DNA from: Methylicorpusculum oleiharenae
Lineage (GTDB): Bacteria; Pseudomonadota; Gammaproteobacteria; Methylococcales; Methylomonadaceae
Length of the DNA stretch: 64,000 nucleotides
Direction of reading: 5' to 3'
NCBI RefSeq assembly: GCF_009828925.2
Contig: NZ_WUTY02000001.1
Span: 1,208,492 to 1,272,491 of the forward strand
Shown here: one piece after another, positions 26,357-34,619 of the stretch
How the letters are laid out: each line of letters opens with the position of its first letter
How positions within the stretch are numbered: position 1 is the stretch's first letter
Notes under the pieces: generated by a model
Databases searched by the model: none
Told to the model about the DNA's origin: nothing
The model's input: only the letters and a program-made list of their open reading frames with translations
Translations under genes and position numbers: made by a program

Positions 26357-27643
26357 TCAAACGTTCTCCTGCCAGCGTCTGTAGAGTAAAGCCGACAACA
26401 AGGCGGTTTGTAACAACGCACAAACCAGAGCGCCACTTGCCGAATCCGCCCACAGCGGAAAAAACAGCGCGGCCAGCCAATTTTGCCCCGCCAGGGTGAA
26501 CATACCCGGAAGGATGCCATACAACAACACGCCCCATAGCAGTGTCAGGCTTAAGGCGCGTTGTGGATTTTTGCCGTAGCTGAAAAACAGGTACAAAGCC
26601 ACATCGCGCAATAACAGCAATAAAACCGGCAGCGGATAAAAATGAAAGCTGTTGCCCAGATTGCGCATAGGATGTTCAGACAAGCTGAGCAGCAGCGCGA
26701 AAGGTGTGGCCAGCAGCAAGCTAACACACCAGACGGGCAATTCTTCTGCGCTGCGCCGCCAATTGTGTTGCTGCAGATAAGTCAACAACCGTTTAATACG
26801 AATGGCTTCGTTACGTTCGATCACAACACCGATATAGCCGAGTGAGATGCATACCATAAAAGCCATCAGTGAAAACGGGTATGAGGTGCCGGGCAGGAAG
26901 CCACCCAAATAGACGATCAAAAATACCGCAAATGCCAGCCAGCACCAGGGAGTTGTCCTTATTCCCAATTCTTGTGACATCAACCGGTAGTTACCCACGC
27001 TGCACCAGAATAATGCCAATAACAGACTGATCAGTTCAAAATCCTGCTGAATGATGCGCAAGTGATACCAGGTTACCGCCGCCGTTTGCTGAAAATAGCC
27101 AAAACTGGCGAAGCGATTCCATGGCGCGATGATGAACACGCCTAATAAAACGATTAATAGCGTTGACCCGGTTTTGGTGTGTCCCTGACGAACGCTGATC
27201 TGACCCAATAAAAGGCTGAGTCCTTGTACCAGCAGAGCGCCTCCGGTTGCATAAAAACAAGGCCAAAACAGGGGTTGTCCCGGTTCACTGGCAATCAGAT
27301 AAACCAGCAGGCAAATCAACCCGGCATACCAGACCATGATCGTACTGCCCAGCCATTTACCCCAGGTCATCTGCCATGGGCTTAATGCCGATAAACGTTG
27401 AGTATCCCATGTGCGGTCGCGGTATTCCTCTACCACGCTATCCATCGTTTGCCGGACACCCCATAGCAGCGTGATAATCAGAAACAAAGTCATAGCAGCT
27501 TGCGCGCTGCCGCTTGCCAACCGGTGGTTATCCGCAAAATAGCTGAACGTGAAAACAGCTCCGAGAATCAACGGAATGCCGATCAGCCGCGCATGTGAGC
27601 ATTCCAGATAAAGCTGCCGCTGAAATTCAGGATTGATATTCAT
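26357..27643 (-). CDS. ABC transporter permease, ~10 TM
   Basis: The 428-residue integral membrane protein has roughly ten hydrophobic segments in two halves. The soluble segment MDSVVEEYRDRTWDTQRLSALSPWQMTWGKWLGSTI resembles ABC-2-type permeases whose coupling helix follows the pattern RTWDxQRLS. It overlaps the upstream ATPase stop by 4 bases (ATGA), so the two form one transporter. The substrate is unknown. It ends a six-gene reverse-strand operon that starts with Mla-like genes. Confidence 0.8.
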   Translation of the reverse strand: MNINPEFQRQLYLECSHARLIGIPLILGAVFTFSYFADNHRLASGSAQAAMTLFLIITLLWGVRQTMDSVVEEYRDRTWDTQRLSALSPWQMTWGKWLGSTIMVWYAGLICLLVYLIASEPGQPLFWPCFYATGGALLVQGLSLLLGQISVRQGHTKTGSTLLIVLLGVFIIAPWNRFASFGYFQQTAAVTWYHLRIIQQDFELISLLLALFWCSVGNYRLMSQELGIRTTPWCWLAFAVFLIVYLGGFLPGTSYPFSLMAFMVCISLGYIGVVIERNEAIRIKRLLTYLQQHNWRRSAEELPVWCVSLLLATPFALLLSLSEHPMRNLGNSFHFYPLPVLLLLLRDVALYLFFSYGKNPQRALSLTLLWGVLLYGILPGMFTLAGQNWLAALFFPLWADSASGALVCALLQTALLSALLYRRWQENV

Positions 27644-28557
27644 GGCCGTTGTTTAATGGTTTCCAAATAAGCGTCCTGCAAATTTCCGGGGGCGGGAGCG
27701 AACTCGCATACCGGTAAATCGAGTGCCAGTAACTGTTTTAAGATACGGTGCTGCTGCACGGCGTCACCGTCGATTGTCAGCCAGACCAGTTGATCGTTTT
27801 CAATTTTTAACAAACTGATTCCGGTCACTTGTTCCAGTATTTCCTTGAGATTGTTTATGGGTGTTGCCAGTGACAATTTGTAGGGCGTGCTGTAGATATT
27901 GCGGTTTTTTATTGCCACCTGTTCGACAATCCGTCCCTGACGCAGTACCAGCATGTCACTGCAATAGGCTTCCAGTTCAGCGAGGATGTGCGAGGAAACC
28001 AGTAGCGTCATGCCTTGTTGTTGTAAATCCAGAAAGAGTTCGGCCAACTCATGACGCGCTTCCGGATCCAGTCCTGACGCTGGTTCATCAAGCAGGACAA
28101 CTTGTGGTTGGTGGATTATGGCCTGGGCGATGGCGACGCGTTGACGCAGTCCCCGCGACAATTCGCCGGGGTGCATCTCCAGCCGCTCGAGAATGTGAAG
28201 ACGCTTGCAAGCATCGGCAACTGCCGCGTCGCAATCCTGTTCGTCTATCCCTTGGGCGCGGGCTACATAATGCAGGCACTGACGGACAGTCAGCCGTTGA
28301 TACAGGCCGAAAAAGTCGGATAAATAACCGATGATACGGTGGCAATCGCGCGGCTGTTCCAGAACATCAATACCATCGATTCTAATCGCTCCGCTGATCG
28401 GCTGGTCCAGCGCTGCCATGCAGCGCAACAGTGTGGTTTTTCCCGCGCCGTTGGGCCCGGTCAATGCGGTTATGCTGCCCCGTTCTATCCGAAAAGAAAC
28501 ATCATCCAATGCCCGCAGGCCCGGATATTCAAAAATCAGGTGGTCGACAGCAATCAT
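27640..28557 (-). CDS. ABC transporter ATP-binding protein (CcmA/NatA-like)
   Basis: The 305-residue ATPase has Walker A GPNGAGKTT, Q-loop GYLSDFFGLYQRLTV, signature LSRGLRQRVAIAQA, Walker B VVLLDEPASGLDPEARHE and switch SSHILAELE. An ~85-residue C-terminal extension after the core is typical of ABC-2-type exporter ATPases. It is paired with the overlapping permease. It lies 12 bases after the PqiC-like gene, so both ABC systems appear to share a transcript. Confidence 0.9.
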   Translation of the reverse strand: MIAVDHLIFEYPGLRALDDVSFRIERGSITALTGPNGAGKTTLLRCMAALDQPISGAIRIDGIDVLEQPRDCHRIIGYLSDFFGLYQRLTVRQCLHYVARAQGIDEQDCDAAVADACKRLHILERLEMHPGELSRGLRQRVAIAQAIIHQPQVVLLDEPASGLDPEARHELAELFLDLQQQGMTLLVSSHILAELEAYCSDMLVLRQGRIVEQVAIKNRNIYSTPYKLSLATPINNLKEILEQVTGISLLKIENDQLVWLTIDGDAVQQHRILKQLLALDLPVCEFAPAPGNLQDAYLETIKQRP

Positions 28558-28569
28558 CGTAAGCGGTGT

Positions 28570-29136
28570 TTAGTTGGCAGATGCAGTTTGGCTGAGCCAC
28601 TTAATGAGTTCGGTTTTGGCTTGGCGTGTCAGCGAGACAAAACTTTTTATTGCGCCCTGGGCGTCTGCGGATTCATTGATTTCTTCCAGGCGAAAAAAAC
28701 GGGTACTGATAGCTTTTTTGTCTTTACCGAATAATTCAACCGAGAAGCTGAACAGGCTTTTTGCAGAATGGGCGCTGTCGAATTGCTGTTCAAAGTCGAT
28801 CACATGTAAGTGTAATTGGTTCTCCGGAGGTAGTGGAAGGGATGCAAAATATCGGCTTAATAACTGGGTGGGTGGAGCTACCCATCGATCCAGTGAATAG
28901 GCTTTTACAAGTGTCGGTGCTTTGTACAGTTGGCGATAGCGGAGCCGGGTATCGTTCAGCCACTCAGGTGCGGAGATGATCAGGCGCCTGTCTGAATTGA
29001 GATCGTCATGGGACGTTATCTCAGTCAAAGGTCCCAGATCATGTTGCGCTGTGCCTAATGGTTTATTAAACGCGTTGCAACCAGTCATTAAGGCGCTGAG
29101 CAGGATTGCGCGAATGATCAAAGATATGTGTGTCAT
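28570..29136 (-). CDS. PqiC-like ABC-type transport auxiliary lipoprotein
   Basis: The 188-residue protein has a lipoprotein signal with lipobox LMTGC (Cys20). The mature domain has DRRLIISAPEWLNDTRLRYRQLYKAPTLVKAYSLDRWVAPPTQLLSRYFASLPLP, the DUF330/PqiC pattern of strand, YSLDRWAAPP and a C-terminal helix region (FVSLTRQAKTELIKWL). PqiC-type proteins are outer-membrane anchored partners of MCE transporters, consistent with the adjacent mlaD-like gene (4-base overlap). Confidence 0.85.
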   Translation of the reverse strand: MTHISLIIRAILLSALMTGCNAFNKPLGTAQHDLGPLTEITSHDDLNSDRRLIISAPEWLNDTRLRYRQLYKAPTLVKAYSLDRWVAPPTQLLSRYFASLPLPPENQLHLHVIDFEQQFDSAHSAKSLFSFSVELFGKDKKAISTRFFRLEEINESADAQGAIKSFVSLTRQAKTELIKWLSQTASAN

Positions 29137-30050
29137 GGTGTCTCCTGATAGCCTGGTTCGCCAGGCCCCGGCTCTTCTTGCGGTGGACCCAGAATAAATG
29201 CCTGGGGATTGTCTTCCACCAGCGATGCCAGGCGTTTGACTTGCTGCAGGGTTGATTGGAACTCAGTGATAATGTCATTAAACCGGGGCAGGGTAGTATC
29301 AACCAGGATTTCAGTGGCTTTATCGCCGCCTTTTATCAGTCCGTCGGCCTTTTTACTGAGTGTTTTGATGCCGATTGCAGCGTCTCGGACGTCATGAGTC
29401 ATCTTGTCAATATTTTTAAACGTGTTTTGAGCGTTATTTTTAACTTCCGGCATATCGGTCAATAAGCCGCTGAGCTGGTCTTCGATGCCGATCAATTTAC
29501 TGCTGGCAATATTCAGGTTTTTCAGAATAGCCACGCCTTCCGCTTCATTTTCTTCACTTAAGAAATGATCGAGTCGCGCCATTAATTTTTCGGCTTTAGC
29601 CAGGATATCCTGACCTGAGTCCATGAGCCGGTCGGTTAATGAGGGCAGAAGAGGAATAAAATCGCGTGAACTCAAGCCTCCCGAGGGTAACAGGTCTTTG
29701 TTGTTGCCCGCGTCCTGCAAGTCAATTTGAGTCAGTCCGGTGACGCCTTTCAATCTCAGTGTGGCATAGAGTCCGCGGGTAAAGTTAAGGCCTTTTTCAA
29801 CCTCTATGGGGATAAGTATGGTCAACGGATCTTCGGTATCAAAATAGACACGCCTTACCTTACCGACAGCAATGCCCCGGTAAAATACGGTTGACTCCGG
29901 ATTAAGGCCGGAAACGGAGCCGCGCGTAGAGATCACATATAGCTCACGTTCTTTTTCAAAATTGCCGAGCCAATAAATAATTGCGGCGGTGCCGGTCAGC
30001 AAGATTAATAAAAAAAGACCGGTTATAAACGCGTGTGTATTTCTACCCAA
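29133..30050 (-). CDS. MCE/MlaD family lipid-transport protein
   Basis: The 305-residue protein has an N-terminal TM anchor (FITGLFLLILLTGTAAIIYWL) and one MCE domain (about residues 38-115) with GSVSGLNPESTVFYRGIAVGKVRRVYF. It continues as a long helical C-terminal part (residues ~140-280) likely forming a periplasmic needle or coil. It should bind lipids in a hexameric ring between MlaE-like permease and outer-membrane partner. The C-terminus is Pro/Gly-rich. The extended helical region makes it longer than E. coli MlaD and closer to MCE proteins paired with PqiC-type lipoproteins. Confidence 0.9.
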   Translation of the reverse strand: MGRNTHAFITGLFLLILLTGTAAIIYWLGNFEKERELYVISTRGSVSGLNPESTVFYRGIAVGKVRRVYFDTEDPLTILIPIEVEKGLNFTRGLYATLRLKGVTGLTQIDLQDAGNNKDLLPSGGLSSRDFIPLLPSLTDRLMDSGQDILAKAEKLMARLDHFLSEENEAEGVAILKNLNIASSKLIGIEDQLSGLLTDMPEVKNNAQNTFKNIDKMTHDVRDAAIGIKTLSKKADGLIKGGDKATEILVDTTLPRFNDIITEFQSTLQQVKRLASLVEDNPQAFILGPPQEEPGPGEPGYQETP

Positions 30051-30058
30051 GTTTTACC

Positions 30059-30826
30059 TCATTGATGCATAAATATTTTTTCGGCATTTTTGTTATGAAA
30101 AAACTGCCGGGCGAAGGAATGATCGCAGTTTAGCACAGCGCTTACCGGCCCATAGGCGATAAGTTGCTGATCCGCCAGAACGGCTACTTTTGTGCACAAG
30201 TCGTTCAATACATTCAAATCGTGAGTGACCATGACGACAGTGAAATTCAGTTCATTATGCAGCGCATCCAGCAAATCGACAAAACCCTGGCTTGCAATTG
30301 GATCAAGTCCCGAGGTGGGTTCATCCAGGAGCAGTAATTTGGGTTCAAGGATCAGCGCCCGGGCCAGCGCAACACGCTTGATCATCCCGCCGGACAATTC
30401 TGCGGGCATCAGCCAGGCATCTTGCGGTTCAAGGCCGACCATAGTCAGCTTTAAATTGACCAGATGTTCTATGAGTGAAGGATTGTTAAGTTTAAGTTCC
30501 CGCAAGGGAAAAGCGATGTTCTCAAACACGTCAAGAGAACTGAATAAGGCACCCTTTTGAAATAAAACCCCGCATTGGTTTTTAAGTTGCCCTGAAGCAT
30601 GCGGCTGCCGGTAGTTGATATCATGGCCCAGTATTGACAAGCGCCCCTGGCTGGGTGCTTGAAGGCCTATTATTTCTCGCAGCAACGTTGTTTTTCCGCA
30701 GCCGGATGCGCCAACCAGTCCCAAAATCTCGCCTTTTTCCAGCGTGAAGCTGATATCGCGATGGATGATTTTTTTGCCAAATTGTGTCCACACGTTTTCA
30801 ACAACGATGGCGGGTATGGCTTTCAT
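30059..30826 (-). CDS. MlaF-like ABC transporter ATPase
   Basis: The 255-residue ATPase has Walker A GASGCGKTT, signature LSGGMIKRVALARA (the SGGMxKRV form is diagnostic for MlaF/MceG-type ATPases), Walker B LLLLDEPTSGLDPIASQ and switch VMVTHDLNVL. It energises the MlaE-like permease; the genes overlap by 4 bases. It should act in phospholipid transport across the envelope. Confidence 0.92.
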   Translation of the reverse strand: MKAIPAIVVENVWTQFGKKIIHRDISFTLEKGEILGLVGASGCGKTTLLREIIGLQAPSQGRLSILGHDINYRQPHASGQLKNQCGVLFQKGALFSSLDVFENIAFPLRELKLNNPSLIEHLVNLKLTMVGLEPQDAWLMPAELSGGMIKRVALARALILEPKLLLLDEPTSGLDPIASQGFVDLLDALHNELNFTVVMVTHDLNVLNDLCTKVAVLADQQLIAYGPVSAVLNCDHSFARQFFHNKNAEKIFMHQ

Positions 30827-31947
30827 GGCATCCCTACTTTCATGAAGAGAATGGCAAAGACGGCATCCACCATGATTACGATAGTAATGGCCGCGACGAC
30901 GGAGTTTGTCGTTTCGTTGCCTAAGCTCTCGGTATTGGGTTTAATCATAAAGCCAAAGTGGCAGGCGACCAGCGCAATCAGCACGCCAAACACGGAAGCT
31001 TTTAACAGGCCGATGAAAATATTTACCAGTGGAACGGAATTCGGCAGTCGCACAAAAAATTGCTGCATGCTGATATCCAGTTGATGGTTGGCCGATAACA
31101 TGCCGCCGAGTAATGCGGCAATGTCGGTCCATATCGTCAGCAAAGGCAGCGTAATTAACAAAGCGATCACTTTGGGGAAAATCAATCGGACTGAATGGGA
31201 AATACCCATCGCGGAAAGCGCATCCAGTTCTTCGGTTACACGCATGATGCCGATTTGTGCCGTCATGGCAGAACCCGAACGGCCGGCAACGAGAATAGCC
31301 GCGAGCAGTGGGCCCAGTTCCCGCAAGATGCTCAAGCCCAGGATGTCGATAATATAGATTTCCGCTCCGAAAGCTTGCAATTGCAGTGCGGATAAATAAC
31401 TTAAGACAACACCGATTAAAAAACCAACCAATGCCGTAATTCCTAAGGCGCGAACCCCGGCATCAAAAATAGTCATAGAAATTTCAGCCCAGGGTATTTC
31501 GCCGGGTTTTCTGAGCAAATACAAAAAATCCAGAACCAGCTGGCCGATAAGGATGACGCCATCGTTTATCTGTCTGAGTGCGCCTCTTATTTGCTCACTC
31601 ACCATGAGTAATTGGTGGGTCAGGTCTTTTTTCGTTTTGATTCGCTGAATAGGAGGGCATTCCTGCCAGCGTTTGAACAGATTCTGATGATCCGGCTTGA
31701 GTTGGGCATGTTCGGGCATCGTCTTGTCCCAAGCCTGCCAAATGACAAAAGCGCCCGCGCTATCCAGTGTTTCTATGTCCGTCAGATGCCAATGGGGGGC
31801 TGGTAACTCCTGGCAAGCCTTTAACTCTTTGGCAAGGAAGGGATGATCTTTCAGGCTAAGTAATGTCCAGGCACCGCGCAAACGTACGACACGGACATTT
31901 TTTTGTTGTGTGATTTCAATACGTGGCCTGGATACGTTCTCAGCCAT
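30823..31947 (-). CDS. MlaE-like permease with fused N-terminal STAS (MlaB-like) domain
   Basis: In this 374-residue protein, residues ~10-105 resemble a STAS domain (VRVVRLRGAWTLLSL, then LTDIETLDSAGAFVIWQAWD), the fold of MlaB. Residues ~120-374 form the MlaE permease with ILGLSILRELGPLLAAILVAGRSGSAMTAQIGIMRVTEELDALSAMGIS and five to six TM helices. The fusion replaces the separate mlaB gene of E. coli. No mlaC or mlaA is nearby. It is the first gene of the operon. The upstream sequence contains a ~41-base repeat also found at 32701. Confidence 0.9.
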   Translation of the reverse strand: MAENVSRPRIEITQQKNVRVVRLRGAWTLLSLKDHPFLAKELKACQELPAPHWHLTDIETLDSAGAFVIWQAWDKTMPEHAQLKPDHQNLFKRWQECPPIQRIKTKKDLTHQLLMVSEQIRGALRQINDGVILIGQLVLDFLYLLRKPGEIPWAEISMTIFDAGVRALGITALVGFLIGVVLSYLSALQLQAFGAEIYIIDILGLSILRELGPLLAAILVAGRSGSAMTAQIGIMRVTEELDALSAMGISHSVRLIFPKVIALLITLPLLTIWTDIAALLGGMLSANHQLDISMQQFFVRLPNSVPLVNIFIGLLKASVFGVLIALVACHFGFMIKPNTESLGNETTNSVVAAITIVIMVDAVFAILFMKVGMP

Positions 31948-31985
31948 TGAGCTTAACCTTAACTTAAAAAGCTTATTCTAACGCT
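31945..31985. repeat. ~41-bp direct repeat, copy 1 (copy 2 at 32701-32743)
   Basis: Both copies run CATTRAGCTTAACCT, then an A/T-rich centre, AAAAAGCTTAT, then CTAACGCT. Copy 1 overlaps the start codon of the mlaE-like gene; copy 2 lies upstream of the BT1-like transporter. The remaining gap to 32304 holds the promoter and leader of the cold-shock gene. A partial relative (AACCTTAACTTAACGAAAAA) precedes the Tim44-like gene at 36252. Confidence 0.5.
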
Positions 31986-32128
31986 AAGTCATGCCCATAG
32001 CGGATTATTTGCAACTTTCGACCTGCAAATTAATGGCAATCCTTCAAATGGGCTGCAGAATCAAACCTACATAAATTTGATCGGAAAGAGCTGTCCATGC
32101 TGGAAACGTGGCAGGCCTTAAATAATTA

Positions 32129-32156
32129 TTGACAACACTGATAATAAGCCTACAAT
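32129..32156 (+). promoter_or_regulatory. Sigma-70 promoter of the cold-shock gene
   Basis: An exact -35 TTGACA (32129-32134) and a -10 TACAAT (32151-32156) are spaced by 16 bases. Transcription from about 32163 would give a ~140-base leader before the cold-shock ORF, the long 5' UTR usual for cspA-type mRNAs. Confidence 0.7.
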
Positions 32157-32304
32157 GCATTCCAGCTAGAAAATGTACTTTACCTTTGTTTACCGCTCGA
32201 TGCCTCGTTTGTAGTCTTTCGTCCTGTTCTTCATCAGTAATTTCCAAATTTACCAGCTCTACCGCCTTTTTAAGGCTTTATATTTATTTTTCTCAGGATT
32301 TATT

Positions 32305-32517
32305 ATGTCTACAATGACTACCGGCACCGTCAAATGGTTTAACTCTGATAAAGGCTTTGGCTTTATCGAACAGAAGCAAGGCCCTGACGTTTTCGTACAT
32401 TTTAAAAATATCTTGGATACCAGCGGTTACAGATCGTTGAATGAAGGACAAGCTGTAAAATTCAAGCTTGGCATGGGCGTAAAAGGCCCACAAGCTGAAG
32501 AAGTCAGCGTTATCTAA
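32305..32517 (+). CDS. Cold-shock domain protein (CspA family)
   Basis: The 70-residue protein is a single cold-shock OB fold with RNP1 KGFGFIEQ and RNP2 VFVHF, beginning [15 protein letters not shown]. It binds single-stranded RNA/DNA and acts as an RNA chaperone. It is unusual only in a slightly shortened basic loop region and a C-terminal [19 protein letters not shown] precedes the first ATG; a second Met three codons later is also possible. A strong promoter, long leader and terminator frame it as a single-gene transcript. Confidence 0.95.
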   Translation: MSTMTTGTVKWFNSDKGFGFIEQKQGPDVFVHFKNILDTSGYRSLNEGQAVKFKLGMGVKGPQAEEVSVI

Positions 32518-32590
32518 GTTATAAAAGTTTCTGAGGTTTAGAAAAGTCGACTAATCGTTTAAGTTAGTCACTCTCTCTGCCCAGTACAAT

Positions 32591-32627
32591 AAACCGGCAC
32601 TGTTTTTACAGACTGCCGGTTTTTTTA
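32591..32627 (+). terminator. Rho-independent terminator of the cold-shock gene
   Basis: AAACCGGCA (32591-32599) pairs with TGCCGGTTT (32614-32622) across a 14-base loop and is followed by a run of Ts to 32627. Confidence 0.9.
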
Positions 32628-32644
32628 TGTCCGCAAGTTTTTGA

Positions 32645-32669
32645 AGCGGCAGGGGTTGCCGCCGTCAAG
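32645..32669. repeat. Short palindromic repeat, GGCGGCAGG family, copy 2
   Basis: AGCGGC, loop AGGGGTT, GCCGCC and then GTCAAG. It matches the copy at 26227-26251 apart from one stem-edge base and one loop base. Confidence 0.7.
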
Positions 32670-32700
32670 CTGATGCCGCTTTTGCACCAGTGTTTTGTTT

Positions 32701-32743
32701 CATTAAGCTTAACCTCAAATCTAAAAAAGCTTATCCTAACGCT
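32701..32743. repeat. ~43-bp direct repeat, copy 2
   Basis: It is the second copy of the CATTRAGCTTAACC...AAGCTTAT...CTAACGCT sequence described at 31945-31985, here upstream of the BT1-like transporter. Confidence 0.5.
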
Positions 32744-32824
32744 GCTTTATTACACTGTGTGTGGGTTTACATTTTACAGACTGCCTCATCAGGGGCTATG
32801 AAACTTCATTTGAAAGGCAAGCTC

Positions 32825-34513
32825 ATGGCAACACAAAATCAAGATTCATCAAACATCAGCCTGTATAACCGATGGCTAAACTGGCTTGATCGTAATGTTT
32901 ATGATCTGGGCAGACAGATGCGAATAAGCTATGTTCCGCCTTTGATGGTTTATTTAGCCGCCGGTATTTCCGGATTAACAGGGATAGTCGGGACTTTTTT
33001 TGTAAAAGACTATCTTGGTTTGTCGGCCGAGTTTTTGGCGACCCTCAGTTTCTGGGTGATGTTGCCATGGACGCTGAAAATGCCCATGGGACATCTGGTG
33101 GATAGATATTGGCGCCATAAGGGGGCTTTTATTTATGTCGGAGCCGGCCTGATCGCCGCCAGCCTGATCATCATGGCGAGTCTGCTGGGTGATAGGGCTT
33201 ATATGACACGGATCATGCCTGCTGAAACCTGGTATGTATTGGCGACATTGTTGGCGCCAATCGGCTATGTCATTCAGGATACGGTGGCGGATGCCATGAC
33301 GGTTGAAGCAGTACCCCGAGTGGATGATCAAGGTCAGCCCATTTCCGAATTGCAAATGATGCTGGGGCACACGACCATGCAGACTTTGGGGCGAGTGGCC
33401 ATTATAGGTGGCAGTTTATTGGTCGCGGGCGCTAATGTAATCGCATTTAATGGCGTTGAGTTATTGACCGAAGCTGAGAAAACAGCGGTTTATCTGTCGG
33501 TATACCATTGGGCTTTACTGATTCCGATTGTATCGGTGTTGGGCGTTATTCTGGCAGCCTATCTCAGGTCCCAACAGGAATGGCGATTAGCTGCCCAGGG
33601 GTTTGAGCAAGATCATATCGAGCAGTTGTTAGGCCGTGATGACCAGGAACCTGCCTCGATGAACCCTTGGATATTGGGCGGCAGCTTGACATTTGTTCTG
33701 TTTGCCTTGGTGATGGGGCTCAGTAATATCCCTTACAAAGAAGAGATCGTCTTTGCGGGTTCGTTAGCTATCGTATTATTTCTGATTAAATATTTGACAT
33801 TGGAACTGGACGAACACGCGCGAAAAACCCTGTTCGGTACCGCGTTAGTGATTTTTGTTTTCCGTGCCGTTCCAACGACAGGTGCAGGAGAAACCTGGTG
33901 GATGATTGATGAACTGGCATTCGATCAACAGTTTCTGGCGCAACTGTCGTTATTGACCAGTTCGCTGACGCTGCTAGGGATGTTTTTATTCAGACGGTTT
34001 ATGGCCGAACGCCCCATTACCCATATCATTGCTGTATTAACCATAGCGGGTACGGTACTTTACCTGCCTAATATCGGTTTATATTACGGGATACACGAAT
34101 GGACCGCTGCGCATACCGGCGGTGTTGTCGATGCAAGGTTCATTGCCTTGTTTGATTCGGCGCTGGAATCGCCGCTGGGGCAAGTGTCAATGATTCCAAT
34201 GCTGGCCTGGATTGCCAGTTCAGCACCCGAAAAAACAAAAGCAACCTATTTTGCCGTCATGGCGGCATTCGTTAATCTTGCGCTATCGTTATCTCAGCTC
34301 ATCACCAAGTTGCTCAATAAAATCTTTATCATTACCCGAGAAATTAAAGACGCAACGACCGGCGCAATAGAAGTTCCTGCCGATTACAGCCAATTAGGTG
34401 AGTTATTATTTACGGTCATGTTTTTGGGGCTGGCCATGCCTTTATTGGCCATCTATATCACCCGGCGCTATTTTCTAAATGAAAAATACGCGACGAAAAT
34501 AGACGGAAAATGA
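32825..34513 (+). CDS. BT1/folate-biopterin-transporter-like MFS protein
   Basis: The protein is about 562 residues with 12 or more TM helices. The N-terminal SYVPPLMVYLAAGISGLTGIVGTFFVKDYLGLSAEFLATLSFWVMLPWTLKMPMGHLVDRYW has the layout of BT1-family MFS transporters (LGLS, then a conserved P-W-x-x-K-P-x-G-x-x-x-D). Substrate specificity, folate or otherwise, cannot be inferred. The start is uncertain: the ATG at 32825 has AAAGG nine bases upstream, while the ATG at 32798 has AGGGG too close. It precedes the HPS-PHI gene with a 106-base gap containing a promoter, so co-transcription is not required. Confidence 0.75.
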   Translation: MATQNQDSSNISLYNRWLNWLDRNVYDLGRQMRISYVPPLMVYLAAGISGLTGIVGTFFVKDYLGLSAEFLATLSFWVMLPWTLKMPMGHLVDRYWRHKGAFIYVGAGLIAASLIIMASLLGDRAYMTRIMPAETWYVLATLLAPIGYVIQDTVADAMTVEAVPRVDDQGQPISELQMMLGHTTMQTLGRVAIIGGSLLVAGANVIAFNGVELLTEAEKTAVYLSVYHWALLIPIVSVLGVILAAYLRSQQEWRLAAQGFEQDHIEQLLGRDDQEPASMNPWILGGSLTFVLFALVMGLSNIPYKEEIVFAGSLAIVLFLIKYLTLELDEHARKTLFGTALVIFVFRAVPTTGAGETWWMIDELAFDQQFLAQLSLLTSSLTLLGMFLFRRFMAERPITHIIAVLTIAGTVLYLPNIGLYYGIHEWTAAHTGGVVDARFIALFDSALESPLGQVSMIPMLAWIASSAPEKTKATYFAVMAAFVNLALSLSQLITKLLNKIFIITREIKDATTGAIEVPADYSQLGELLFTVMFLGLAMPLLAIYITRRYFLNEKYATKIDGK

Positions 34514-34532
34514 TCAATTAATCTCGTCCGAA

Positions 34533-34562
34533 TTGACATGAGCTCGGCTGCTGAATTAGAGT
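34533..34562 (+). promoter_or_regulatory. Candidate promoter of the HPS-PHI gene
   Basis: An exact TTGACA (34533-34538) is followed after 18 bases by TAGAGT (34557-34562), a weak -10. It is placed ~60 bases before a strong Shine-Dalgarno (GAGAGGAG) of the RuMP gene. Confidence 0.45.
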
Positions 34563-34619
34563 TCTGTAATCGTGCATTATCGATAAACCATAACAATAAA
34601 TGAGAGAGGAGTAAGCAGC

